From Oscillospiraceae bacterium (lineage in GTDB: Bacteria; Bacillota; Clostridia; Oscillospirales; Oscillospiraceae): a stretch of DNA of 36,634 nucleotides. The position numbers were made by a program, and so were the translations under genes. Every line of letters begins with the position of its first letter. Within the stretch, counting starts at the first letter, position 1. The stretch covers positions 1-36,634 of the forward strand of contig JAFQCV010000013.1 of assembly GCA_017416325.1 (NCBI GenBank). The letters run 5' to 3'. Below are positions 22,398 through 29,879 of the stretch, in pieces. The notes under the pieces are model-generated. The model had not been told where the DNA came from and searched no databases. It was given only the letters and a program-made list of their open reading frames with translations.

Positions 22398-24239
22398 TCA
22401 ATTATCAATTGGGTATTTGCAGTTGGTTGTTTCAGCCCACTCAATGATCTCGGTAATCGTGTCTATCTGCTCTTGCGTTAGATCTGCCTGACCTTTATCA
22501 CATCGTGCATAACCTGCTGTAAGGTTAATACCATAGCCTGTTCCAAACTCAGTATCCACAGTGTATTCCGGTCGGCATCTACAGACTCGCATAGGATCGT
22601 AGTTCAGATTGACAAGAATATCTGTCAAAGTAACAGAGTGACCATACATGAATGAGTATTCTTTATCTCCGATGTAAAGTGTGGTCTGTGTATTGCCACA
22701 GTAGCCGGTGACGGGATCATCCACCGTCTGAGCTTCTTCGGCAACCTGATGGTTGTGTTCTGCACCGCCAACGATATAGACATAGTAGTTTGCGGTACCA
22801 TGATAGCCTGCTCCGGTATCATCCCATGTAACAGCAAACTCATAGATGTATCCTCCGTTCTTGGCATAAAAGGCAGAATCATCGTGGAATACCACAGACT
22901 CTTCCCGGGTGCTGTCATCCTGCCAGACTGTATCCGGCCAGCAGGCATAGGTTACAGAAGTGGGATCAACCTCCCAATTCAGTTTCACAAAGTAGCCCAA
23001 GGAGTCTGTCGCCTCGTACTTACCAGGTTTTACATAGGCATAGACAGTTTCAGCGTACTTGCTCTCAATGATAACCGGCTCCAGACTATCCTTCGGCAAG
23101 GGTCTGCTTGCCTGATCTGCGATTGTAGTAGTAGCCGTACCGTCGCTATTTAGAACGGTCCAATCATAGCCGGCAGCAGTTAAAGTTACATCACCCTCCG
23201 GTGTATGAAGTGTTCCTGCCGGAGGCGTTTTGAAAGCGGGTTCCGGCTTTGGCGGTTCTACCACGTTACCATTCCAACGGAGAACATCTCCCCAATAGAC
23301 CAGAACATCACTTGGAGTTTCTACAAACACATTCCGACTTAGTTCTAAAATGATATGCCACTCTGCCATATCAGAAGTGCCTGCTCCGTCAGGCAGGATA
23401 CTGTCTATACTCACGCTGATTTTTTTGTCCGAGGTCTGTCCGACGCTGCGAACCTCGTGACGGACTGAACCACTGCCTTCCTCCAGAAGAACAAAAATCA
23501 AATAGTTCTCTTCAAAGAATGCTTCATCATACTGGTCGCAGGCGTCCAGAAAACCGATGGTCGTATCGGAATATACTTTGTCTTTGCGTTCCAAATCAAA
23601 GGTTTGGTTGTTGGCAGTATAGTATTCGTTCAGTTCCTTTGCGTTTTTGATAATCTCTACTCTGGGAAACTTTGCGCCGTCCTGGTATCCGTTGGTACGG
23701 ATATACTGAGCTGCCCACTCTACTTCGGTCATAGTTTCTTTACTATCATCAGGACACTTGACATTGCCTAATGTAAAATCTGCCCAAAGCGCGCAATCCT
23801 GCCAGCCTTTCCCATTGACAGATACGGAGCAGTTGGATTTGAAACGATACGTGCCGGGTTGAGATACATCAAACAAATCAGAAATGGAATATGTTTTAGA
23901 GATTTCTTTACCGGCTTTCAAGGCATATCCAACGGTGGTAAAGGCTGTCATTTCATCTTTGGAGCAACTGACCCACTCATTTCCGTCTAAACGCTGAATT
24001 GCGTAGGGTTCGCCGTACATTACCTCATAATCGGTGTTATTACTCCAAATTACTTTTAATTTGTTTTTTCCTTCCTCGGTGTAGACTTGTGCGATTCGGA
24101 TTTCCACACCGGGAAAGTCCGTATGCACTTCGCCATGAGCCAATGGATCTGCATTGGCGTTGCCATCACTTGAAGGCTTACAACCCACAAAGCTGAACAA
24201 CAATGCTGTAATCAAAATAGCAATCAGTGCTTTTTTCAT
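22398..24239 (-). CDS. Lipoprotein with Ig-like and BlaR1-shared modules
   Basis: Protein of 613 aa. The signal peptide ends in a lipobox-like FVGC (C20; Phe at -3 is unusual), so it should be lipid-anchored outside the membrane. Residues about 40-135 form a Big_14-type immunoglobulin-like domain (GVEIRIAQVYTEEGKNKLKV, YGEPYAIQRLDGNEWVSC). Residues about 191-322 (KNAKELNEYYTANN, QYDEAFFEENYLIFVLLEEG) match a module at the end of BlaR1 in this window. A C-terminal domain follows, with clustered Cys (MRVCRCRPE, YARCDKG). It is transcribed with the ECF sigma factor, its membrane partner and the KPVIYLYP protein. A ligand-sensing or surface role is likely; there is no enzyme motif. ATG 24239 follows AAGGTGTGAG. 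Confidence 0.75.
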   Translation of the reverse strand: MKKALIAILITALLFSFVGCKPSSDGNANADPLAHGEVHTDFPGVEIRIAQVYTEEGKNKLKVIWSNNTDYEVMYGEPYAIQRLDGNEWVSCSKDEMTAFTTVGYALKAGKEISKTYSISDLFDVSQPGTYRFKSNCSVSVNGKGWQDCALWADFTLGNVKCPDDSKETMTEVEWAAQYIRTNGYQDGAKFPRVEIIKNAKELNEYYTANNQTFDLERKDKVYSDTTIGFLDACDQYDEAFFEENYLIFVLLEEGSGSVRHEVRSVGQTSDKKISVSIDSILPDGAGTSDMAEWHIILELSRNVFVETPSDVLVYWGDVLRWNGNVVEPPKPEPAFKTPPAGTLHTPEGDVTLTAAGYDWTVLNSDGTATTTIADQASRPLPKDSLEPVIIESKYAETVYAYVKPGKYEATDSLGYFVKLNWEVDPTSVTYACWPDTVWQDDSTREESVVFHDDSAFYAKNGGYIYEFAVTWDDTGAGYHGTANYYVYIVGGAEHNHQVAEEAQTVDDPVTGYCGNTQTTLYIGDKEYSFMYGHSVTLTDILVNLNYDPMRVCRCRPEYTVDTEFGTGYGINLTAGYARCDKGQADLTQEQIDTITEIIEWAETTNCKYPIDN

Positions 24240-24280
24240 AAACTCACACCTTCTTTCAAGTATGGGTAGAGGAATTTGCA

Positions 24281-24886
24281 TTACTTAATTCCAAGAAGTT
24301 CGTTTAGTTCTTTCAACTGTGCCTGGGTCAACTTGTATGTTTCGTTTTCAGCAAGATCCAGAAGGGTGTTGCCGGAAAGACGGTAAGCAATTGTACCGCC
24401 TTCATGCAGGGTGAGGGTTATGACATACCCCGCGCCAGCAGCTGAGGTAGCTCCGGTTGTCCCTGTATAGATATCCTCTGCGGATTCGTTCTTGAAATCG
24501 TCACCTCTGGGGTGCTCATCGACGGAGGTGCTGTTTTCCGGTTCGTTCACCATATAGGAAGCCAACTGATTGGAAATACTCAGCACATCTGATGCTTTCG
24601 TATAAGAGAGCGATATGCCATTTCCGATTACATCGATCTTGGTGTAGGCACAGGCAAGGCTCTCGCTCTTGTTCTCCGTCAACCCACCGACCGCACCATC
24701 GGCGATACCGGCATCTTTCGCATCTTCCGGCAACACTCCAGGCAGAAGAAAAGCTGAAAACAGGGTGATGCACAACACCAGAGGAATGCAAGCCATCAGA
24801 ATGTGATTTCTGCGTTGCTTACGCGCTTTTATTCTCTTTTCACTTCGACGGAATACTTCCGCCTGACATTCATTTAAGTTTCTCAT
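24281..24886 (-). CDS. Single-pass membrane protein, probable anti-sigma partner
   Basis: Protein of 201 aa. It has a short basic cytoplasmic N-terminus (ECQAEVFRRSEKRIKARKQR), one membrane helix (about 30-50) and an extracellular part ending in VITLTLHEGGTIAYRLSG and a helix KLTQAQLKELNELLG. The size, topology and position directly after the ECF sigma gene (nine bases from its stop) are those of anti-sigma regulators, although no ZAS or RsgI motif is seen. The cytoplasmic segment of only about 28 residues is short for sigma sequestration. The ribosome site is weak (GGTGAG), so translation may depend on coupling to the sigma gene. Confidence 0.6.
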   Translation of the reverse strand: MRNLNECQAEVFRRSEKRIKARKQRRNHILMACIPLVLCITLFSAFLLPGVLPEDAKDAGIADGAVGGLTENKSESLACAYTKIDVIGNGISLSYTKASDVLSISNQLASYMVNEPENSTSVDEHPRGDDFKNESAEDIYTGTTGATSAAGAGYVITLTLHEGGTIAYRLSGNTLLDLAENETYKLTQAQLKELNELLGIK

Positions 24887-24895
24887 AGTAACAGC

Positions 24896-25429
24896 TCACC
24901 ATCCCAGAATGATGCGAAGCTCCTTCTTTGCACGATACAGCAGGTTATCCACCTGCTTGCGGTTCTTCTTCATAACCTTGGCAGCTTCCTCATAGGTCAT
25001 TTCTTCAAAATATATGAGGTGAACCACCACACGCATATCCTCCGGCAGCTTGGCAATGGCGGTATTTACCTGCCGTTTACGATCATCTGCCAGGACCATT
25101 TCTTCAAGAGCTGCAGTGTCATCGGCTACCGCGCGCGCTTCGGAAAGTTCCACAAAGTCTATGACCTTGCGGTGCTTTATGTAATCAAGGGCACGGGATC
25201 TGCCGACCATATACAGATAGGTTTTTAAGCTTACCTTGAAGTTGTACCGATGCCTATGGACCACCAGATCCGAAAAGGCATCGATTGCAATATCCTCGGC
25301 TGCGTGAGTATCATGCACAAAGCCATCGATGAAGAAGACAAGTCCGCGGAACAGCTCCTTCATGATGCACTCGAAGGCACTTTCATCACCATCAAGGAAA
25401 CGGCGGTAGCTACTTGCGCCGTTATCCAT
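24896..25429 (-). CDS. ECF-type RNA polymerase sigma factor
   Basis: Sigma-70 family protein of 177 aa with only regions 2 and 4, the ECF layout. Region 2 covers about 18-90 (AAEDIAIDAFSDLVVHRHRY, LKTYLYMVGRSRALDYIKHR). Region 4 covers about 120-175 (LPEDMRVVVHLIYFEEMTYE, EAAKVMKKNRKQVDNLLYRA). It should direct transcription in response to an envelope signal, with the membrane protein behind it as regulator. GGGAGGG precedes ATG 25429. Upstream lies a GGAAC-N15-CGTA pair, an ECF-type promoter, overlapping sigma-A-like boxes, so autoregulation is likely. Confidence 0.9.
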   Translation of the reverse strand: MDNGASSYRRFLDGDESAFECIMKELFRGLVFFIDGFVHDTHAAEDIAIDAFSDLVVHRHRYNFKVSLKTYLYMVGRSRALDYIKHRKVIDFVELSEARAVADDTAALEEMVLADDRKRQVNTAIAKLPEDMRVVVHLIYFEEMTYEEAAKVMKKNRKQVDNLLYRAKKELRIILGW

Positions 25430-25476
25430 GTAATTCCCTCCTTAGGGCGAAAGGCTCACGTCTGACCCTTTCACTT

Positions 25477-25526
25477 ATTATACGACTGAGCAAGGGGTAG
25501 TTCCTTATGTTATTTTCATTATAGCA
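25477..25526 (-). promoter_or_regulatory. Stacked promoters of the ECF sigma operon
   Basis: On the minus strand an extended -10, TGCTATAAT (25526-25518), lies upstream. Downstream comes GGAAC (25504-25500), a 15-base spacer and CGTA (25484-25481), matching the GGAAC/CGT logic of ECF promoters. A TATAAT (25482-25477) overlaps the CGTA. This suggests a basal promoter plus an autoregulated one. Confidence 0.5.
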
Positions 25527-25550
25527 TAAATTCCACAAAAATAAAGGAAG

Positions 25551-25575
25551 CCCTGCTATCCGGGCAATAGCAGGG
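25551..25575 (-). terminator. Terminator of the blaI-blaR1 operon
   Basis: On the minus strand CCCTGCTAT-tgcccgg-ATAGCAGGG, then CTTCCTTTATTTTT, beginning about 20 bases after the BlaR1 stop. Confidence 0.85.
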
Positions 25576-25594
25576 TTTCGCAAGCTATAGAAGT

Positions 25595-28480
25595 TCATTC
25601 TGTAAGGGGGTTATACAAATAGGCATCAAATTGAGAACAACTGTCAATCAGTTTGTTGTCCACAACGACGCTTACAAACCAGCCGCCCATTGCAGTATCT
25701 CCAAAGTCGTTCTTTGTGGTATCTTCTACATGTAACACGAAGGATGTTCCATCACAGTAGAAGCCTGTTGCGCTATAGCGCGTATTCCAGGATCCGGATG
25801 TTGCATACACCAGTATCAGCGAGTTGTCCTTGAAGAATTCTTCATCATACTTTGCTGCCGTTTCGGTAAAAGCAGGAACTTCATCACGAGCCTCATCAAA
25901 AGAGAGGTGCTCATCCATTCGAGTAATAAAGCTGTCCAATTCGGCTTTGCTCTTAAACACATAGACAGGAAGGTGTTGTGTATGATTTGTTTGGAGTTGA
26001 TCGCTATTAAGCGCGCCTAAAAAGAGGGATGCATCACCGGTCCAGCCTGCCCATGACAAGCAGTTATCGAAGATCTTATTCATCGGGCCAGGAGGATTAT
26101 AGGCGCCATTATTTCGGTTCTCAATATATGCTCCAGCGGATGTCCAGCATTTATTCAACAACTGTTCCGCGTATGCCTCCTGATTGCCCGCAACATCTTC
26201 ATTGGCTGAAAGAAACCTTTTGAAAAGATCTTCGTCATACTCAGCTGAATACTGTGGTCTTAGGAATCGCTTTAAAGTATAATTTCCGCTTGCGTCAACA
26301 TCAAAAGTTAGAATTGCTTCTTGGAAAATGCCTTCGTTCTCGACTGGGTGGTTATCGCTCACGTCGAAAAGGAGGTGCAAATAGTAGACATAGGCAATTT
26401 CTTCCCTAACGTGATTAGTTTGACCTGCAGAAGGTGTGCCACTGACTATTTCTTTATCCACTATAATATGGCTTTCAGTAACCAAGTAACCATCTGGCAC
26501 CGTTTCTGCGTGCTTCTGCAGTACCGCATCGGTAATTGCTGCGTCCAAACCGGAAATGACAGTTCCGTTGCTATACCGGGAAATAAACTCTGTTACGCCA
26601 CCATCCCGAATATCAATTTTTTGATCTACATCATTGATCGGGCTTGGTCTCAAATAGATATACATAGGTGGTTCTTTCAAATCAGGATAATCTGAGCCAC
26701 CGATCCAAACTTCAAACATCTCGTTGATTGGATATACGCGGATATACAAGCCAGAACCAGTTTCGTAGTATTTGTACTTATCGAAATCAGACCAACCTAA
26801 TTCGTAACCCTTTTGAGAAAGAATAATCACATCGTTTAGCGAAAGCATTTGATCTCCACCAAGGTACGCAAGGTCACCGGTTACACTGTTTGGCTTGTAT
26901 GCTTCACCAGTATAGTGGAACTTTTCGCCGGTTTTAACTTTGACATAAACAAAGTTTGAGGAGTTCTGCTCAATGAAGACAAGGTCGTTTCCGTTAAGGG
27001 TAAAATGGTTTACCAAGCCATATCCTGCTTCGTCATCGTCGGTCATTGTAATGAGGTCCCCGTCTTGTTTCCATTTTCCAACGCCAAAGTAACTGCTGGC
27101 ATTTCCTTCGTAGTAGGTAAAGGTCCCATCATTATAGAGGGTAATGTGGAAACTGCCTAAGATGCCTTCATTTTCGTAAACATAGGTTTTTCCGCTTACT
27201 TGCAATAGCTTGAGTTCAAAATTTGACGGAACTAATAGCCACCCGTCTCCGCTGACAAGATTTACTACTTCACTATCGGTGGCACCCACCGGGATTGAAA
27301 GCGCATAAATAATCTTGCCGTTTTTGCCATATGCGGTAATAGAATAGCCTCTCAAATCAGTTACTCCCTGAAGGTGTTCAAGCCATACCTTTTCACCGTT
27401 CTTAAAGGCAGATCCATCAGCGTTAACTGCACCCCCACTGGAGTCAGGACCTGATACTTCGATAGACTCAACACCGTCAGCGCCAATCAACAGATAATAC
27501 CCATCCTCTGCGTTATTTAGGTTATCTTCATCTCTCGGATTTGTAAGGAAACATACTGCAACTGCAACACAGGTAACAACTGCAGCCACAATGATCCAGA
27601 ATGCAGGTTTCTTATAGTTCATCACGGACTTCACGCGCTCCTTTACGCCAACCTCTCCAAATGCGAGAGGGCAAGCAGCAATGCTACGACGGTTAACACT
27701 GCAGGCAACCAGTGCCTGGGTGTAGTCGGCTCGGTTCTCGTTGTCCATTTCTTTAATGACTTTTTCGTCACAAGCCAGCTCAATATCTCTACACAGCAAG
27801 ACATAGCCAAGCCACATTAACGGATTAAACCAGTGGAGTGACAAGAGAACAAAACCAAATGGCTTCCACCAATGATCTTTACGGCGGATATGGGACTCTT
27901 CGTGAGCGATTACATGCTCCAAATTCTTGCCGTCCATCTGGAAAGGCAGATAGATCTTCGGCTTGATAATTCCCAACACGAAGGGAGAGTCTACATTTTC
28001 ACTCTGATAGATATTGTTTCTGAGGAGAACTGCAGTCGCAACTTTTCTGCGCAGTAGGATATAGCTGATCGCGGTATAAATCAGCATGACTGCAATGCCG
28101 GCAATCCACGCCATGCCTGCTACCGGAATCAGAATTTGCAACGGGTTTGCACTTGTTGCAGGATTGGGCGCAAAGGTCTGGGTAATAATCGGGTTGATCA
28201 CAGTATCCACAGAGCCAATACCGGTAGAGATTTCCGGTGTCCAGTCCATCATAATGTCAGGGCTGACGGTTTCTGCACTAGGGATCAGACTAAGCACACT
28301 CTCAATTGAGAAGGGGCAGATAAGACGGATAGCCACAAATCCCCAAAGGAGTACACTGACCCACTTAGGCGCCTTTTTCAAAACCAGTCTGAGGAGCAAT
28401 ACTGTGAGTACAAGCCAGCTCGCTGATATGCTCATGTTGAGAATTTTCAAAAAGGCTTCGCTTAAAAGAACTTCGTTCAT
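25595..28480 (-). CDS. BlaR1-type M56 sensor metalloprotease with large sensor region
   Basis: Protein of 961 aa. The N-terminal 330 aa form the BlaR1/MecR1 M56 domain with four to five membrane helices. The zinc site is HEESH (193-197) in VIAHEESHIRRKDHWW, with ELACDEKVI as third-ligand helix, and a last membrane helix lies at about 292-312. On sensing its signal it should cleave the BlaI repressor encoded two bases upstream. The extracellular 630 aa is not a penicillin-binding domain (no SxxK/SxN/KTG seen). It holds a lipocalin-like part (LGSFHITLYNDGTFTYYEG), a module around M545 (LSLNDVIILSQKG) shared with the 613-aa protein at 34.7 kb, a DUF4829-like part and a last module (about 842-961, KYDEEFFKDNSLILVYATSG) shared with the lipoprotein at 22.4 kb. 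The signal is therefore probably not a beta-lactam. Confidence 0.88.
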   Translation of the reverse strand: MNEVLLSEAFLKILNMSISASWLVLTVLLLRLVLKKAPKWVSVLLWGFVAIRLICPFSIESVLSLIPSAETVSPDIMMDWTPEISTGIGSVDTVINPIITQTFAPNPATSANPLQILIPVAGMAWIAGIAVMLIYTAISYILLRRKVATAVLLRNNIYQSENVDSPFVLGIIKPKIYLPFQMDGKNLEHVIAHEESHIRRKDHWWKPFGFVLLSLHWFNPLMWLGYVLLCRDIELACDEKVIKEMDNENRADYTQALVACSVNRRSIAACPLAFGEVGVKERVKSVMNYKKPAFWIIVAAVVTCVAVAVCFLTNPRDEDNLNNAEDGYYLLIGADGVESIEVSGPDSSGGAVNADGSAFKNGEKVWLEHLQGVTDLRGYSITAYGKNGKIIYALSIPVGATDSEVVNLVSGDGWLLVPSNFELKLLQVSGKTYVYENEGILGSFHITLYNDGTFTYYEGNASSYFGVGKWKQDGDLITMTDDDEAGYGLVNHFTLNGNDLVFIEQNSSNFVYVKVKTGEKFHYTGEAYKPNSVTGDLAYLGGDQMLSLNDVIILSQKGYELGWSDFDKYKYYETGSGLYIRVYPINEMFEVWIGGSDYPDLKEPPMYIYLRPSPINDVDQKIDIRDGGVTEFISRYSNGTVISGLDAAITDAVLQKHAETVPDGYLVTESHIIVDKEIVSGTPSAGQTNHVREEIAYVYYLHLLFDVSDNHPVENEGIFQEAILTFDVDASGNYTLKRFLRPQYSAEYDEDLFKRFLSANEDVAGNQEAYAEQLLNKCWTSAGAYIENRNNGAYNPPGPMNKIFDNCLSWAGWTGDASLFLGALNSDQLQTNHTQHLPVYVFKSKAELDSFITRMDEHLSFDEARDEVPAFTETAAKYDEEFFKDNSLILVYATSGSWNTRYSATGFYCDGTSFVLHVEDTTKNDFGDTAMGGWFVSVVVDNKLIDSCSQFDAYLYNPLTE

Positions 28481-28482
28481 AG

Positions 28483-28848
28483 TCAGCCTCCTTTCCGGAT
28501 GCGGTCGATCATACGCTGCACCTCATCCAGTTCCTCGTTGGAAATGTCCTGGCGTTTGGTAAATGCTGCAACGAAGGCCGGCAGAGATCCTTGGAACTTT
28601 TCTTCCACCAGCTCGTTAATCTCTCTGGCCTGGGCAGCTTCCTTGGAAACAAGGGAAGTAATCTTGCCGTCCTCATTCTTCAGAACGCCGCGCTCTCCTA
28701 GTCTCTTAATAACAGTGTAAGTAGTGGTACGCTTCCAGCCCAGCTGATCCTGGCACAGCTTTACCAGTTCCGATGTGGTAACCGGTTCGTGCTCCCACAT
28801 AATCAAACAAAAACGATATTCACTTTCAAAAATCTTGGGTGTTTCCAT
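28483..28848 (-). CDS. BlaI/MecI-family transcriptional repressor
   Basis: Winged-helix repressor of 121 aa. IFESEYRFCLIMWEHEPVT, SELVKLCQDQLGWKRTTTYT and VIKRLGERGVLKNEDGKI are the family HTH and wing. The C-terminal half (EINELVEEKFQGSLPAFVAA) is the dimerisation part with the region cut by BlaR1-type proteases. Its stop overlaps the ribosome site of blaR1 (GGAGGC TGA CT ATG), so the two are strictly coupled. Two perfect palindromes, one across its own promoter and one between promoter and gene, point to autorepression. AAGGAG precedes ATG 28848. Confidence 0.92.
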   Translation of the reverse strand: METPKIFESEYRFCLIMWEHEPVTTSELVKLCQDQLGWKRTTTYTVIKRLGERGVLKNEDGKITSLVSKEAAQAREINELVEEKFQGSLPAFVAAFTKRQDISNEELDEVQRMIDRIRKGG

Positions 28849-28862
28849 AAGCTCAACTCCTT

Positions 28863-28906
28863 GTCTAATCTGTTAGACGTTCTGCGTATAGTCTAACCGA
28901 TTAGAC
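28863..28906. promoter_or_regulatory. Twin BlaI-type operators
   Basis: GTCTAATCTGTTAGAC (28863-28878) and GTCTAACCGATTAGAC (28891-28906) share perfect GTCTAA/TTAGAC arms with a four-base centre; centres are 28 bp apart. The upstream one covers the spacer and -10 of the blaI promoter, the other lies between start site and ribosome site. Confidence 0.85.
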
Positions 28907-28918
28907 ACAAGATGTCAA
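28890..28918 (-). promoter_or_regulatory. Promoter of blaI-blaR1
   Basis: On the minus strand a perfect TTGACA (28918-28913), 17 bases, TAGACT (28895-28890). The -10 is embedded in an operator palindrome. Confidence 0.75.
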
Positions 28919-29003
28919 TAGGGTTCACGAAATTGTTACAACTATCCTTCAAAGTGACACCCAAGCGCTCGTCCGGTTCGTTATTCTCCCATACTCATTT
29001 AAC

Positions 29004-29088
29004 TTCAGCCTGGCTGAACTTATTTTCCCAAAAAGTACAGTCTGGCTGTACTTTGCTGGTATGCTAAGCTGTAAATATACCAGACTGA
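29004..29088. promoter_or_regulatory. Three CAGnCTGG sites upstream of the two-component genes
   Basis: TTCAGCC-t-GGCTGAA (29004-29018) and AAGTACAG-tctgg-CTGTACTT (29033-29053) both contain CAGYCTGGCTG and are followed by ACTT. A third copy appears inverted as CCAGACTG (29080-29087). The spacing and position before the response-regulator promoter suit binding sites for that regulator. No gene is seen in 28,907-29,174. Confidence 0.5.
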
Positions 29089-29112
29089 TTTTGAAAGGAG
29101 CTAACGGTTAAG

Positions 29113-29141
29113 TTGCGTTTGGTGCTCAAATATGCTACACT
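29113..29141 (+). promoter_or_regulatory. Promoter of the two-component operon
   Basis: TTGCGT (29113-29118), 17 bases, TACACT (29136-29141), 33 bases before the ATG. Confidence 0.6.
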
Positions 29142-29174
29142 TATTGCATCCATTCGTTGAAATGAGGACTTCTC

Positions 29175-29879
29175 ATGGCTGAAACATATCAGATCCTTGT
29201 CGTTGATGATGATTTCTCCATCGTTAACATTATCGAAACTGCATTGAAGCAGGCTGGCTACCAAGTATTAACCGCACATGATGGTGAAGCCGCCTGTCAT
29301 ATTGTAAATACAAAGCATCCACACCTGATCATCATGGATGTAATGATGCCCCAGTGCAACGGTATCATCGCCACCATGCGTATCCGCCAAAATAACAATG
29401 TCCCTATATTAATGCTCTCTGCAAAGGCGGAAGGATCGGATCGAGTGCTTGGATTGGAAGCCGGTGCCGATGATTATTTAGTCAAGCCCTTTTATCAGCA
29501 GGAGCTGCTTGCTCGGGTAAAAGCACTCCTGCGTCGATATGCCGATTTGGGATCCATCCGAGAAACAAAGTCCGAGGATCAAATCCAAGTAGGCAATATC
29601 ATTCTGAATACCGCAACCAAGCAATTGGTTGTTCGTGGAGAGGCTGTTCGTCTCACGGCAACGGAGTTTAAGATCCTGCAAGTACTGATGTCCAATCCCG
29701 GCCGGGTGTACTCTGCAGAGGAAATCTATGAACGGGTATGGGAAAGTGATGCCTATGCTGTTGAGAACACAGTCATGGTTCATATCAGTCGCATCCGGGA
29801 AAAGCTGGAGTTAAATCCTAAGAAACCGGAATATTTGAAAGTAGTTTGGGGGATCGGTTATGTCTTTGAAGCTCCGTAA
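29175..29879 (+). CDS. OmpR/VanR-type response regulator
   Basis: DNA-binding response regulator of 234 aa. Receiver domain: acidic pocket VVDDD (9-13), phosphoacceptor D55 in LIIMDVMMP, and VKPF with the conserved Lys. A winged-helix effector domain follows (about 135-232: LTATEFKILQVLMSNPGRVY, ENTVMVHISRIREKLE, VVWGIGYVFE). Closest in style to VanR/PhoP of Firmicutes. It overlaps the histidine kinase gene by 20 bases. Likely targets are the downstream acyltransferase and DUF2079 genes and its own promoter, which has three repeated sites in front of it. Confidence 0.94.
   Translation: MAETYQILVVDDDFSIVNIIETALKQAGYQVLTAHDGEAACHIVNTKHPHLIIMDVMMPQCNGIIATMRIRQNNNVPILMLSAKAEGSDRVLGLEAGADDYLVKPFYQQELLARVKALLRRYADLGSIRETKSEDQIQVGNIILNTATKQLVVRGEAVRLTATEFKILQVLMSNPGRVYSAEEIYERVWESDAYAVENTVMVHISRIREKLELNPKKPEYLKVVWGIGYVFEAP

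Noticed and set aside
25595-28848. Beta-lactam resistance operon
   Set aside because: BlaI and the M56 domain are real, but the sensor lacks penicillin-binding motifs and no beta-lactamase or PBP2a-type gene is nearby, so the antibiotic label is not supported.
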